A stretch of 64,000 nucleotides of DNA from G963668655 sp963668655 (GTDB taxonomy: Bacteria; Myxococcota_A; SURF-8), in assembly GCA_963668655.2 (NCBI GenBank), contig CAXXPQ010000001.1:372001-436000 (forward strand), given 5' to 3'. The notes under the pieces were generated by a model. That model had not been told where the DNA came from and did no database searches. It saw only the letters and a program-made list of their open reading frames with translations. A program made the position numbers and the translations under genes. Shown in pieces: positions 55,998-64,000 of this stretch (position 1 is its first letter; each line of letters begins with the position of its first letter).

Positions 55998-57602
55998 ATG
56001 GATGCCGGGCCCAAGACAGCTTTGATTCTTCTTCTCGTTCTGGCGGGAATGCTGGTCGGCGGCGAATTGCGGGCCGCGTCCGGCCGGGAACGGCTGGTGA
56101 TTTCCGGCAACGAACTGATCGCCACGGAGGACATTCTGCGGGCCGTCTGGCTGCCGGAGGGCGAGGAGTCGGACGAAACGGTCACGGAGCTTCTGCGGCG
56201 AAACATCGCCAATTACTACAAGGCCCGGGGCTACAGTCTCGCGCGGGTCTGGACCAAGATCCACGAGAACCGTATCTACATCACCATCGACGAGGGCAAA
56301 CTGGAGAAAGTCATCATCCTGGGCCGGGGAACCATGATGACCCTGATGATGAAGCTCATCGTACATTTTCCCGGAAACGTCTTCAACGAGCAGCGCATGA
56401 AGGAGGAAATCGCCAAGATCCGCCGCCGCCTGGGCATCCGGAACGTCACCTATCGCGTGGTGGAAAGTCCCAAGGTGCTGCATATCGAGACGCCCCTGGA
56501 CAAGTTGGACATTCCGTTTTTCGACCGCAAGCCCGCCCTGCACGAACTGCACATCATCGTGCAGAAAGGCCGGGGCGTGGGGCCGAACATCGGCGGATAC
56601 ACGCATCCCAGCTACGGCTTCGTGCCGTTCTTTTCCTATACGGAAAAGCAGGCGTTCTTCAAGGAAAAGGAGGATCGGCTGTACCTCCAGATGGCCACCG
56701 GCTACAACGTCCGCAAGCGCATCGAGCCGCCGCGCAACTGGAAGCTTCTGTTCACTCACGCCCAGGGCATGGGGCGTTACGACTTCCCCGCCCTGTGGGG
56801 CTTTCTGCGCTTTTACACGGAACTTTCTGCGGAGGCGTCCAATTTCCAACGTCCGGATCTGCCCCTGGAGGAATACTGGCATTTCCTGCTGCACGGCTCG
56901 TTGAACATGGGTTTCGACGTTCGCCGGGGACTGGAGATTCACGCCGGGGGCGGCCTGGAGCGGAAATCGGTGTTTTCCGTCAAGCCCGTTCCGGGCGGCG
57001 GTTTTTCCCTGGATCCCTTCGAATCCCTGCGCGGTTTCGTGGGCATGGGATTTTCCTGGAACTTCAACCCCCGGGAATTGCGCCTGGACCGGCACAACCT
57101 GCTTCAGGCCGATTACCGCACCTACCTGCACGACGTCGTCAGCTACCACCGCGTCTATTCCAGATACGATCACCTCTTTCCCATCGGCTATCACGATATC
57201 TATCTGCGCACGGCCATGCTGTTGACCTTCGGAAAGACGCCCTTTTACGAGGAACAGCCCCTGGGCGGGCTGCTCATGCGCACCTTTTTTCAGGGACGCT
57301 ATTACATCGACAAGGGCGGCTGGCTTTCGGCGGAATTCCGGGTTTCGCTGTTGAAGGATATCGTCAAATTCAGTATATTCAACGATATCGCCGTTTTCGG
57401 GGATCTGGAACGCACGAACGCCTCGGCCGTGTCCGGCCGGGGAAAGAAGGAGAAACCGGCGCTGGCGGACGCCTTCGGACCCGGGCTTCACATCCTGATC
57501 CTGGACACTTTTCAGTTCGACATCTATTACAGCCTGGGTTTCGTCAGTCCCTACGATTACGGCAGCAACATCTATTTCACGTTGTTCAAGGCTTTCGAGT
57601 AG
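55998..57602 (+). CDS. Outer-membrane beta-barrel protein with a POTRA-like domain (Omp85-like)
   Basis: A protein of 534 residues with the chosen start MDAGPK. The signal peptide ends near LRAAS. Residues about 30-110 resemble a POTRA domain (RLVISGNELIATEDILRAVWL, RRNIANYYKARGYSLARV, RIYITIDEGKLEKVIILG). The rest consists of alternating beta strands with many aromatic residues, ending in FTLFKAFE; the C-terminus is aromatic-rich as in barrels. It may insert or export envelope components; it is shorter than BamA. The ATG is preceded by GGGTGG, and the promoter position excludes the upstream ATG. Confidence 0.75.
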   Translation: MDAGPKTALILLLVLAGMLVGGELRAASGRERLVISGNELIATEDILRAVWLPEGEESDETVTELLRRNIANYYKARGYSLARVWTKIHENRIYITIDEGKLEKVIILGRGTMMTLMMKLIVHFPGNVFNEQRMKEEIAKIRRRLGIRNVTYRVVESPKVLHIETPLDKLDIPFFDRKPALHELHIIVQKGRGVGPNIGGYTHPSYGFVPFFSYTEKQAFFKEKEDRLYLQMATGYNVRKRIEPPRNWKLLFTHAQGMGRYDFPALWGFLRFYTELSAEASNFQRPDLPLEEYWHFLLHGSLNMGFDVRRGLEIHAGGGLERKSVFSVKPVPGGGFSLDPFESLRGFVGMGFSWNFNPRELRLDRHNLLQADYRTYLHDVVSYHRVYSRYDHLFPIGYHDIYLRTAMLLTFGKTPFYEEQPLGGLLMRTFFQGRYYIDKGGWLSAEFRVSLLKDIVKFSIFNDIAVFGDLERTNASAVSGRGKKEKPALADAFGPGLHILILDTFQFDIYYSLGFVSPYDYGSNIYFTLFKAFE

Positions 57603-57699
57603 CGGGAAGCGGTCTTTAAAAAACGGGCCGAACGTATTTTTAAGATGGCTTCCCAAAACGGCGGATGACGATCGGCGCGAGCCGGAGGAGCAAGCGGCC

Positions 57700-58230
57700 A
57701 TGCTTTCAACGCCCACGACCCATGGAACGGATCTGCTGATTCTGGCGGTTCTGACGATTTCCTCCCTGGCGGCCATCGTGGGCGTCGTGTGGTTTCTGCG
57801 AGGCAAATTCATGGCCCGCGTTCAATCGACGCTCGCCCGTTATCCGAAGGAAAGCTGGCTGGCGGCCAGCCAGCGCGCCACGTTCTTCGGCCAGCGCTCC
57901 AAGGGCGGCAAACAGGTGAAGGGCAACGGCCTGATGATTCTCACCCGAAAGGAACTGCATTTTCACCTGCTGTTGCCCGACCGGGAATGGACCCTCCCCA
58001 TCGCGTCCATCCAAAAGGTGGAGAATCCGCGCAGCTTCATGGGAAAGTCCATTCTGCGTCCGCTTCTGAAACTGACCTACTTCGACGAGGCGGGCTGGAC
58101 GGACGAAATCGCCTTCGCCGTGCCGGACGTGGCCGCCTGGACGAAAAGCCTGAACGCCCTGCTCGCCGAGCGGGAAGGGCGCGGGGGAGAGCGGGCGGAG
58201 GCGACCCCAAAGGGGGATGCCGGATCATAA
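57700..58230 (+). CDS. Membrane protein with a GRAM/PH-like domain
   Basis: A protein of 176 residues. One N-terminal helix (LLILAVLTISSLAAIVGVVWFL) anchors a small beta-rich domain of GRAM/PH type: GLMILTRKELHFHLLLPDREWTLP, then SIQKVENPRSFMGKSILRPLLKLTY, AWTKSL. It may bind lipid or protein at the membrane. Good ribosome site GGAGGAG. Role unknown. Confidence 0.8.
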   Translation: MLSTPTTHGTDLLILAVLTISSLAAIVGVVWFLRGKFMARVQSTLARYPKESWLAASQRATFFGQRSKGGKQVKGNGLMILTRKELHFHLLLPDREWTLPIASIQKVENPRSFMGKSILRPLLKLTYFDEAGWTDEIAFAVPDVAAWTKSLNALLAEREGRGGERAEATPKGDAGS

Positions 58231-58397
58231 AAACCCCGGCCGGGTCACAGGCACCCGTACTCGGGACATAGCTGTCCTTGGAATCGCCGAGAGAGAACGT
58301 TGATATGTCATTGATATCATTGTGGAATTCTTTCAGATGGTCGCGGATTTTCCTGTTGAATTAAAATGGTTCCATTGCCCCGAAAAGCGCCCCCGGC

Positions 58398-58468
58398 CCG
58401 GGTGAACGCTTTTTGTGGCTTTTTCCCATGGATTCCAATAGGTTGCGAACGAAAAAGCGTTCACCCGG
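58398..58468. repeat. Inverted repeat element, copy B
   Basis: CCGGGTGAACGCTTTTT at 58398-58414 and its exact complement at 58452-58468, with 37 bases between. The right arm shares GTTCACCCGGACG with copy A near 30.1 kb. Could be a non-coding mobile remnant or a regulatory hairpin. Confidence 0.65.
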
Positions 58469-58557
58469 ACGAACACCCCCGAACGGCGCGATAAACAAGA
58501 TGTAAAACGGGAAAACCTCCCCTTCGCGAATCTTTCCCGAAGACGCATCCGAAAGAT

Positions 58558-58586
58558 TTGATCGCCCGTTCGAAATGCCGTAAAAT
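58558..58586 (+). promoter_or_regulatory. Promoter of the 58.6 kb gene
   Basis: TTGATC at 58558-58563, 17 bases, TAAAAT at 58581-58586. The leader is about 38 bases with AAGGA before the ATG. Confidence 0.65.
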
Positions 58587-58630
58587 GAAAAATCGGATAT
58601 CGGATTTTCACGCGAAAAGGAAAACCGATC

Positions 58631-59380
58631 ATGCGCACCGCGTTTCCGCTTTCCATGGTTCTGAGATGGACCGCGATTTTCCTGCTTTTTTTGCCCGGCG
58701 AAGGGTTCGCCGAAGACGCTCCCGCCGAAAAGGAACCGATAACAAGCGGGGAAAAGCCTTCCAAAGCCCTCTCGTCGAAGGCGTTTTCGCCTGAATTTTC
58801 AAGTGCTTCCCCGCTTTCCAAACGTCTGCGCCTGACGGAAATTTCCTTCGAGCCGCAATGGGGAAAAAGCCTGATTCTGGATCCCCAGGCGGCGCTTCCC
58901 CCGACGTTGCAGTCGCCGGAAATCGGCCGAACCTACGTGTACAGCCTGGGCGGAAGACAGGGCGATCACTCGCTGTTATTTACGGCGGCCACCTCGGAGT
59001 CCTCCCGGAATTCGCCCAACGGCGCGAGATTGCCGGTGAATTTCGGTTTTGCCGGCCTGGAGTACCGCTATCACGGCCTGTTCGGCGGGATCGTCCGGCC
59101 CGTTTTGCGGCTTTCCGGCGGCGCGCAATCCATGTATCTGCCTTCGGGCCCGAGCGTTTTTCAGCCGGGTTTCGGGCGCTACGCCGCCGCCGAGGCGGGC
59201 CTGGAGATCGTCTACAAGGGCGTGGGCGTGGGCTTTACCACCGGCTATCAATGGACCGACGAGCAAGAAGAGCGCACCTTCCACCTGCCCGTTCCCGCCA
59301 AAGGACGGCGCAACAAGGGCGCGGACTGGTCCAAACTCCTGGACCACGCCATCAAACGCATCTATCTGATTCTTGAGTGA
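58631..59380 (+). CDS. Exported beta-barrel-like protein
   Basis: A protein of 249 residues. The signal peptide (MVLRWTAIFLLFLPGEGFAED) is followed by about 50 residues of Ser/Lys/Pro-rich sequence and a C-terminal part with alternating residues and many Gly and Tyr (FGFAGLEYRYHGLFGG; AAEAGLEIVYKGVGVGFTTGYQW). It resembles a small outer-membrane barrel or barrel fragment; no family recognised. Convergent with folC, 24 bases apart. Confidence 0.7.
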   Translation: MRTAFPLSMVLRWTAIFLLFLPGEGFAEDAPAEKEPITSGEKPSKALSSKAFSPEFSSASPLSKRLRLTEISFEPQWGKSLILDPQAALPPTLQSPEIGRTYVYSLGGRQGDHSLLFTAATSESSRNSPNGARLPVNFGFAGLEYRYHGLFGGIVRPVLRLSGGAQSMYLPSGPSVFQPGFGRYAAAEAGLEIVYKGVGVGFTTGYQWTDEQEERTFHLPVPAKGRRNKGADWSKLLDHAIKRIYLILE

Positions 59381-59404
59381 TTCCGGAGATTTCCGGACGA
59401 TTCG

Positions 59405-60706
59405 TCAGCCGTTCTCCCGCTCCCGCGAGCGGATCCACGGGTCGGCCTCGCCCACCAGGAAGATGCTGCCCGCCACCAGCACCAGGTCGTAATCCGCTTC
59501 CAGATCGCGGGCCAGTTTCAATGCGGCGCGCACCGATTTCCGCCGGATTTTCCGGCCTTCCGCAGGACAGGCCGCGCCCAGGTTTTCCGGCTTTTCGGCC
59601 CGGTCGATAACGGGTTGCGTGAAGATCCAGTCCCGAATCCGCGGAGAAAGCGTGCGGAACATCTGTGGATAATCTTTATCGCGCATGGCGGCTACTACCG
59701 CCAGGATCCGCCGGTTTCCGTAGTGTTTTTCCAGATACGCGGACAGCGCCTCCACGGCCGCCGGGTTGTGGGCGCAGTCCACCAGCCAAGGCGTGGCGAA
59801 CTCGAAACGTTCCAGTCGCCCCGGCCAGCGGGTGGCGGCGAGACCCTTGCGGATGTGCCGATCGTCGATGGAGAAGCCCATACGCCCCAGATATTTCGCC
59901 GCGCGCACGGCCAGGGCCAGGTTGCGGGCCTGGTAGTCGCCCTGAAGCCGGGTGGAAAGCCGCCGCATCCGGCCGTCTTCGTCCGTGTAATCAAAGCTTT
60001 TCGCCGTGCGCCTCGCCATGAAGTCCCGGCCGAAGATCTCCAGCGGAGCGCCGAGCTTTTCCGCCCTTTTCCGAATCACCTCCAGCGCCCCGGGCTGATC
60101 CGCCGCCGTGAGCACGGGCCGTTTTGCCTTGACGATGCCCGCCTTCTCCCGGGCGATGGCTTCGAGCGTGTGCCCCAGATACTCGGTGTGCTCGATGCCG
60201 ATGCTGGTGATGACGGAGAGAAGCGGCTTGAGCACGTTGGACGAATCCAGCCGCCCGCCCAGGCCCGTCTCCACCACCATCAGGTCCGCCTTCCGTTCTC
60301 GAAACCAGATCCAGGCCATCACCAGCGTGGTTTCGAAAAACGTGGGACGCATTTCCTTTTTATACTTGCGATTGTAGGCGTCCACCGTGTCCTTGAAGCG
60401 GTTGACGAGATCGAGCAGTTCCGCCTGCGTGATCTCCTCTTCTCCCAGCCGGAAACGCTCCGTGACGTTCACCAGATGGGGCGAGGTGGTCAGTCCGCAC
60501 GTGAGCCCGGCCTCTCCCGCGATGGCGGTGATGTAGGCGGCGGTGGAGCCCTTTCCGTTGGTTCCGGCCACATGCACGGCGGGCACGGCGTTTTGCGGAT
60601 TGCCGAACAGACGGCAGAGCGTGCGGGTGTTTTGCAGCCCGAACTTCATGCCGTATTTCTGAAGGCCGTACAGCCAGCGCACGGCTTCGTCGTAGGTTTT
60701 CATCAT
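59405..60706 (-). CDS. folC: Folylpolyglutamate/dihydrofolate synthase
   Basis: A protein of 433 residues, the usual FolC length. P-loop GTNGKGSTAAY near residue 48; TSPHLVNVTERFR; FFETTLVMAW; ETGLGGRLDSSN; IGIEHTEYLG; DCAHNPAAVEAL. It adds glutamate to folates (and may make dihydrofolate) using ATP in the cytoplasm. The start is ATGATG; either ATG is possible. It lies 39 bases downstream of the adenylate cyclase gene and is probably co-transcribed. Confidence 0.94.
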   Translation of the reverse strand: MMKTYDEAVRWLYGLQKYGMKFGLQNTRTLCRLFGNPQNAVPAVHVAGTNGKGSTAAYITAIAGEAGLTCGLTTSPHLVNVTERFRLGEEEITQAELLDLVNRFKDTVDAYNRKYKKEMRPTFFETTLVMAWIWFRERKADLMVVETGLGGRLDSSNVLKPLLSVITSIGIEHTEYLGHTLEAIAREKAGIVKAKRPVLTAADQPGALEVIRKRAEKLGAPLEIFGRDFMARRTAKSFDYTDEDGRMRRLSTRLQGDYQARNLALAVRAAKYLGRMGFSIDDRHIRKGLAATRWPGRLERFEFATPWLVDCAHNPAAVEALSAYLEKHYGNRRILAVVAAMRDKDYPQMFRTLSPRIRDWIFTQPVIDRAEKPENLGAACPAEGRKIRRKSVRAALKLARDLEADYDLVLVAGSIFLVGEADPWIRSRERENG

Positions 60707-60745
60707 GATGGGCTTCGCTTTTCCTGGATGGCGGGAGGAGAACCT

Positions 60746-63082
60746 CTACTTGGTTGTCATGACGTACACGCCGTCCCAGTCGGCGGGAGGCGGCGATTCG
60801 ATGTATTGCTTGCAGCGGGAAATGAAGACCTTCGCGGGGCCGTCGTCCGGATAATCCAGAAGCAGATCGTGGAAGACGCCGCTGGCTTCCTCCCATTTCT
60901 GGGCGCGATAGGCGGCCAGTCCCTTATGGAAACGCTCCACCCGCTCCAGAATCTCGGGTTCGCCTTCGCCTTCCCCCACCAGTTCGTAGATGGTGACGGG
61001 CTCCAGTTTGCCCTTCACGCGAATGCTGTCCAGTTCCCGGCAGACGAACAAATGCTTGACGTGCTCGTAGGTGAACTCGGAAATCATCACGCTGGTGCCG
61101 TATTGCTTGTTGGTGCCCTCCAGGCGACTGCCCAGGTTTACCGCGTCGCCGATGACGGTGTAGTCGAAGCGCACCTGGCTGCCCATGTTGCCCACCCACA
61201 TGGGGCCGGTGTTCACGCCCACGCGGATTTCCAGGTGGGGAATGCCGCGCGCCTTCCAGACGTCGTTCAGTTCGCGCAGCTTCTTGATCATGTGCAGACC
61301 CGTGCGGCAGGCCCGTGCGGCGTGGTCCTCCTGGGGATTGGGCGCGCCCCAGAAGGCCATCACGGCGTCGCCGATGTACTTGTCCAGCACGCCCTGGTGC
61401 TCGAAAACGATGTCCGTCATGGGGTTGAGGTATTCGGCCAGGAGGTGGCCCAGTTCATCCGGAGAGAGCTTTTCCGACATGGAGGTGAAGTCCTTGATGT
61501 CCGAGAAAAGCACCGTGATCTCGCGCTTCTCGCCGCCCAGCTTCAGCTTGTCGTAATCGTTCATCAGCGCATCGACCACCTGGGCGTTCAGATACTGGGT
61601 AAAGGCCGCGCGGGTGCGTTTCTTGTCCCGTTCCTCCGTGACGTAACGGTAGATGTAGACCACGAAGAAGATCAGGAAGGCCTGGCTCATGGGCAGGACG
61701 GTATAGATCCAGTATCCGTTGGCGAAGAAATAATGCCGGTCCACGAGATAGTAGCCGCTCAGCACCACGACGACGAAGAGCGCGCCGTACAGGGCGGGAA
61801 CCCGGCCCAGAACGATGCCGAAGAAGATGCCGAAAAACAGAATGGTGAACAGTTCCAGGAAAAACGCCCAGTCCGGACGGGAAAGGTAGTTGCCGGAAAG
61901 GATGTTATCGATGACGTTGGCGTGGATCTCCACCCCGGGAAAGTCCTCCTGAAACGGCGTCACGCGCAGGTCGTAGACGCCGATGGCCGTGGCTCCCACC
62001 AGGATGATGCGGTCCTTCACGTGGGCCGGATTCACGTTTCCGTCGATGATGTCGGCGATGGAAAGCGTGGGAAAAGTGCGCTCCGGTCCCAGGTAATTGA
62101 TGAGCAGGCGCCCCAGGTAATTGACCGGAATGACGGGAGAGCCCTGGTTCAATCCCAGGGTGATGCGGTCCACGCCCTTGGGATAGGTGTGCACCACGAT
62201 TTCCGTGTCCAGGTGCACGGCGGCGGCCTTCAGGGAAAGCGAGGGATAGATCAGGCGGATGTCGGGGTCGTCGCTCTGCACTTCCTGGAGCAGATCTCCC
62301 CAGCGCAACGCGCCGTCGTCGTCCTGATGGAAACTGAAATGTCCGAAATAGTCCGTGGCTTCCGCGAGAATGGGCAGGGGCGCACGCACGGCCAGGCCTT
62401 TGCGGAGGGTCAGCTTGTAAAACTTCTCCTCTTCCGGATCCCAGGGTTTGAGCAGCCCGATCTTGGACGGCGTAATCAGTTCCAGACCCTCGTCCAGGCG
62501 TTTCCGGTCGAGGTTGGCCACTTCTTCCGGATTGGTGAAGATGAAGAAACCCAAAACGACGTTTCCGGCCTTCTCGATCACTTCGGCCAGAATTTTGTCC
62601 GGGTTAGCGGTGGCGATTTCCTCGCGCAGGAAATCCAGCACGGCGTCGCGCATGTCCTCGCAGCCCGAATCGCATTTCTCCAGTTCAATCTCGTCCACCT
62701 GCTCGGCCACCGTGGCCAGGATGCGCGGTATCTGGCTGCGGTCCTCGTCCGAGAACACCACGTCGAAGGCCACCACCGAAGCGCCCATCTCCGCCAGTTT
62801 GGCGATCATACGGGCGATGACGATGCGGTTCCAGGGCCAGCGGCCGTAGCGCTCGATGGATTTTTCGTCCACGGCGGCGATGGAGACGTGGCCGTGCTCC
62901 GGCTTCGCCCCCCGGGCCAGGAACTTGAGATCCAGGGCCTTCAGTTCCATCATGTCGAACAGGCCGAAGTTCCAGCCCTGCTCTTCCTTCAGAAGAAACA
63001 GCGAGAAAATCAGGAGGGAAATCAGCATGCTGAGATGGAAGGTGCCGAATCGCAGGACGAATTTTCGAAGGCGGGCCAGCAT
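60746..63082 (-). CDS. CHASE2-domain adenylate cyclase
   Basis: A protein of 778 residues. One N-terminal membrane helix, then a CHASE2 sensor (about 40-370; VSIAAVDEKSIERYGRWPW, RIILVGATAIGVYDLRVTPF), three membrane helices (about 400-480), then a class III cyclase domain (about 520-690). The catalytic metal Asp is in VLFSDIKDFTSMSE (about 529). DKYIGDAVMAFWGAP and FDYTVIGDAVNLGSRLEG carry Lys and Asp, as in adenylate rather than guanylate cyclases. A short tail domain with TPR-like helices follows. It senses an unknown periplasmic signal and makes cAMP. Confidence 0.93.
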   Translation of the reverse strand: MLARLRKFVLRFGTFHLSMLISLLIFSLFLLKEEQGWNFGLFDMMELKALDLKFLARGAKPEHGHVSIAAVDEKSIERYGRWPWNRIVIARMIAKLAEMGASVVAFDVVFSDEDRSQIPRILATVAEQVDEIELEKCDSGCEDMRDAVLDFLREEIATANPDKILAEVIEKAGNVVLGFFIFTNPEEVANLDRKRLDEGLELITPSKIGLLKPWDPEEEKFYKLTLRKGLAVRAPLPILAEATDYFGHFSFHQDDDGALRWGDLLQEVQSDDPDIRLIYPSLSLKAAAVHLDTEIVVHTYPKGVDRITLGLNQGSPVIPVNYLGRLLINYLGPERTFPTLSIADIIDGNVNPAHVKDRIILVGATAIGVYDLRVTPFQEDFPGVEIHANVIDNILSGNYLSRPDWAFFLELFTILFFGIFFGIVLGRVPALYGALFVVVVLSGYYLVDRHYFFANGYWIYTVLPMSQAFLIFFVVYIYRYVTEERDKKRTRAAFTQYLNAQVVDALMNDYDKLKLGGEKREITVLFSDIKDFTSMSEKLSPDELGHLLAEYLNPMTDIVFEHQGVLDKYIGDAVMAFWGAPNPQEDHAARACRTGLHMIKKLRELNDVWKARGIPHLEIRVGVNTGPMWVGNMGSQVRFDYTVIGDAVNLGSRLEGTNKQYGTSVMISEFTYEHVKHLFVCRELDSIRVKGKLEPVTIYELVGEGEGEPEILERVERFHKGLAAYRAQKWEEASGVFHDLLLDYPDDGPAKVFISRCKQYIESPPPADWDGVYVMTTK

Positions 63083-63153
63083 GGATTTTCGTCGCCCTTT
63101 CTCTTGTCCGGTTCGTGTTTCTCGTCGTGTTTTGTTCGGGTTCGCGTTTCAGA

Positions 63154-63181
63154 ATCATAGCAGAGCGGACCGGGAAGTCAA
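63154..63181 (-). promoter_or_regulatory. Promoter of the adenylate cyclase-folC operon (minus strand)
   Basis: Minus strand: TTGACT (63181-63176), 16 bases, TATGAT (63159-63154). Confidence 0.65.
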
Positions 63182-63240
63182 GGCCGCCGTTTTTTCCATG
63201 GCCGGACCGCGAGACCCCGGTCTTTCCCGACGACGGACGT

Positions 63241-63672
63241 TCAGGTTTTTCTGGAAACGCCCGTCACGGTAAAGGTTCCCGATCCCGTGGCCACCAGCCG
63301 CCCGTCTCCGTCGCGAACCTCCATCTCGGCCACGGTCAGGCGTTTTCCCGAGCGGACGATGCGGCCCAGGGAGACGAGATTCCGCTTTTCCACGGGTTCC
63401 AGAAGACGCACCTGAAATTCCACCGTGGCGATCCAGGTATCGTACCGCGCGGCGGCGGTGAACCAGCCGGCGTTGTCGATCAGGGTGGCGATGAGCCCAC
63501 CGTGGACGCCGTCGAGGGCATGATCGAAATTCGGATTGTAGGGCATGTCGAAGCGGGCGCGGCCGTCTTCGGTATAGGACAGCCGCATGCCGGTGATGCG
63601 GTGAATGCGCGAGCCGTGGAAAAGTTCCACCAGTTCCTCTTGACGTCGCGTCGTTTCCGGATTCGAGGACAT
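63241..63672 (-). CDS. PaaI-type hotdog thioesterase
   Basis: A protein of 143 residues. Hotdog core with HALDGVHGGLIATLIDNAGWFTA, the PaaI-family loop that positions the active Asp/Asn. It probably hydrolyses an aromatic or aliphatic acyl-CoA in the cytoplasm; substrate unknown. It follows the zinc-binding gene by 25 bases, in the same direction. Confidence 0.9.
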   Translation of the reverse strand: MSSNPETTRRQEELVELFHGSRIHRITGMRLSYTEDGRARFDMPYNPNFDHALDGVHGGLIATLIDNAGWFTAAARYDTWIATVEFQVRLLEPVEKRNLVSLGRIVRSGKRLTVAEMEVRDGDGRLVATGSGTFTVTGVSRKT

Positions 63673-63697
63673 GGTCGCGCCTTCCGCCTTCGGGCGC

Positions 63698-64000
63698 TCA
63701 GTCGCCCCGAGCCCGACGAACGGCGCTACGCACGTCGTCCCGCTGGCGGAGCAGTTCCCGGCTATCGGCCACCGTCACGGTATCCCGGATGCCGCATTTT
63801 TTGCAGGTGATGTTGACGTGGGTGCCGATGCGATCCGGGGGAAAGCCGGTGATCTCGAAGTGGTGTTCGCATCTGGAGCCGTTCAAGACGGCCTTTTTCC
63901 TGCGTTTTTCGGTCTTGACACGCTTGGACTTTCCGTTTTGGGCCTTCAACTCGCGGCTCTGGATATCCAACTCGGCCAGGTCGTCCGGATCCGGAACGAA
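63698..64000 (-). CDS. Zinc-binding protein fragment (5' end beyond the window)
   Basis: The frame is open to the window edge, so the true start is outside. The visible 100 residues include CEHHF, then CKKCGIRDT, a short zinc-ribbon-like motif, and a basic linker (KSKRVKTEKRRKKAV). Function unknown. A TTG codon at 63970 would give a 90-residue protein, but the frame continues upstream without a stop. Confidence 0.6.
   Translation of the reverse strand, partial: FVPDPDDLAELDIQSRELKAQNGKSKRVKTEKRRKKAVLNGSRCEHHFEITGFPPDRIGTHVNITCKKCGIRDTVTVADSRELLRQRDDVRSAVRRARGD

Larger units (their letters stand above)
58231..58630. other. Intergenic region with an inverted repeat element
   Basis: 400 bases without a gene. 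It has a small hairpin GGACA-TAGC-TGTCC at 58264-58277, a TGATATCATTG word at 58312, the inverted repeat listed separately, and the next gene's promoter. A minus-strand open frame here has no support. Confidence 0.55.

Noticed and set aside
55179..57812. 877-codon minus-strand frame
   Set aside because: Antisense to the POTRA/barrel gene and out of frame within surE; no domain.
59615..63160. 1181-codon plus-strand frame
   Set aside because: Antisense to folC and the adenylate cyclase, both of which have full catalytic motifs.
1..64000. Selenoprotein genes with in-frame UGA
   Set aside because: Motifs of known selenoproteins were not seen spanning a TGA; every family recognised here ends at its normal length.

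Overview
The window is one contiguous piece of a GC-rich Gram-negative chromosome. It carries at least 11 predicted lipoproteins, several periplasmic or outer-membrane proteins, NlpD, SurE and Omp85-like genes. Three features point to an uncultured myxobacterial or deltaproteobacterial-type lineage: Cys-rich lipoproteins with acidic Asp-Gly-Asp linkers, thrombospondin type-3 repeats, and a giant FG-GAP protein ending in a MYXO-CTERM-like tail (Gly/Cys, hydrophobic segment, Arg cluster). The exact phylum cannot be fixed from this sequence. No rRNA, CRISPR, insertion sequence or phage gene was seen. Many genes have a readable housekeeping promoter of the form TTGACN or TTGCGN, about 17 bases, then a TATAAT-like box.

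Layout. 0-5 kb: two Cys-rich surface lipoproteins and a multi-membrane GT-C-like protein. 5-7.5 kb: a CoA-binding protein, a SAM hydroxide adenosyltransferase and an outer-membrane-type protein. 7.6-11.6 kb: a tight five-gene operon with a Ycf46-type AAA ATPase, a zinc-ribbon membrane protein, a DUF1257/Ycf35-like protein, a DUF2997 protein and a PflX-like radical SAM enzyme. This is the least understood system in the window and starts from an apparently leaderless ATG. 11.6-17.5 kb: PBP2, a TPR-like lipoprotein, a HIT protein coupled to a transglutaminase-like protein, and an ACT-ACT regulator. 17.5-22.8 kb: clp-yacG, then a lipoprotein-nuclease pair. 23.0-26.9 kb: a selenocysteine locus, selC-selA-selB, followed by cutA. 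27-34.9 kb: a coiled-coil lipoprotein, an M23 peptidase, a DtxR-family regulator, a small lipoprotein, argS, dacB and a lipoprotein. 34.9-41 kb: the 1367-residue FG-GAP protein and a ClC channel with CBS domains.

41.4-45.4 kb: an MBOAT acyltransferase followed by two tandem SGNH-type partners. A decayed copy of the MBOAT tail lies between the partners, so the duplication boundary can be read. 45.5-53.5 kb: a coiled-coil membrane protein, a lipoprotein, an ABC ATPase plus one permease, a DMT transporter, a B12-binding radical SAM protein and a pair of small Cys-rich lipoproteins. 53.5-55.7 kb: surE-yqaA-nlpD, the familiar stress-gene order without pcm or rpoS. 56-64 kb: a POTRA/beta-barrel protein, a GRAM-like membrane protein, an outer-membrane-like protein, folC, a CHASE2 adenylate cyclase, a hotdog thioesterase and the truncated start of a zinc-binding protein.

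The genes are mostly concerned with the cell envelope (peptidoglycan synthesis and trimming, lipoproteins, exopolymer acylation), with housekeeping enzymes between them.
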